Source: CAZYHS01 sp964647545 (GTDB lineage Bacteria; UBA10199; GCA-002796325; 1-14-0-20-49-13). From it: a stretch of 12,858 nt of DNA. The notes beneath the pieces are model-generated. The model was not told the origin of the DNA, searched no databases, and saw only the letters and a list, made by a program, of their open reading frames with translations. The DNA lies in contig CAZYHS010000031.1 of NCBI GenBank assembly GCA_964647545.1, forward strand, positions 1 through 12,858. Reading direction: 5' to 3'. Numbering within the stretch: position 1 is the stretch's first letter; every line of letters starts with the position of its first letter. Of the stretch, positions 12,817 to 12,858 are shown piece after piece. Made by a program: the position numbers and the translations under genes.

Positions 12817-12858
12817 AGCAGGAGACGAGGGTCGAACTCGCGACATTCACGTTGGCAA
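12817..12858 (-). tRNA. tRNA-Gly (anticodon GCC), 5' half beyond window
   Basis: Read on the minus strand from the window edge: anticodon loop TTGCCAA (anticodon GCC), 3' anticodon stem CGTGA, variable loop ATGTC, T stem GCGAG/CTCGT around TTCGACC, 3' acceptor strand CTCCTGC and discriminator T. The following bases are CCC, so CCA is not encoded. The 5' half, including the acceptor partner, lies outside the window. Confidence 0.9.

Overview
The window looks like a bacterial chromosome segment of mixed base composition, from a lineage with deltaproteobacteria-like gene order. The best clue is the minus-strand operon rpsA-sppA-ihfB-HIT-lapA (4544 down to 952). It joins ribosomal protein S1, an SppA-type peptidase, an IHF/HU protein and a LapA-like membrane protein. 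I cannot name the species.

Layout. Positions 1-60 are the 3' end of a tRNA-Arg, followed by a ten-base-phased repeat and an unrecognised 262-residue gene. The S1 operon then runs leftwards and meets that gene tail to tail. It is driven from a promoter near 4585-4611, back to back with an MscS-type channel gene at 4720. A flavodoxin-like protein with a compact four-cysteine motif and a NikR nickel regulator follow on the plus strand. They converge on a large minus-strand gene for an exported protein of about 930 residues with an HEAIH zinc-peptidase signature; it resembles nothing I can name.

From about 9700 to the right end the sequence is accessory in character. It has a 740-base gene-free stretch full of repeats and hairpins, a small ribbon-helix-helix-like gene, a MvaI/BcnI-type restriction endonuclease translationally coupled to a beta-class DNA methyltransferase, a GIY-YIG nuclease, a 100-base inverted-repeat element, and the 3' half of a tRNA-Gly. 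A 90-base direct repeat (84 of 90 identical by eye) lies on both sides of the restriction-modification block. Each copy abuts a different hairpin that begins in the repeat and contains a stop codon. One copy lies directly behind the GIY-YIG gene; the other may mark a lost gene.

How it works together. The left two thirds is housekeeping (translation, nucleoid architecture, envelope maintenance, osmotic protection, metal sensing) plus one novel exported protein. The right third reads as a defence cassette inserted between repeated structural elements next to a tRNA gene. The AT-rich restriction-modification genes contrast with the more GC-rich housekeeping genes, which fits horizontal acquisition.
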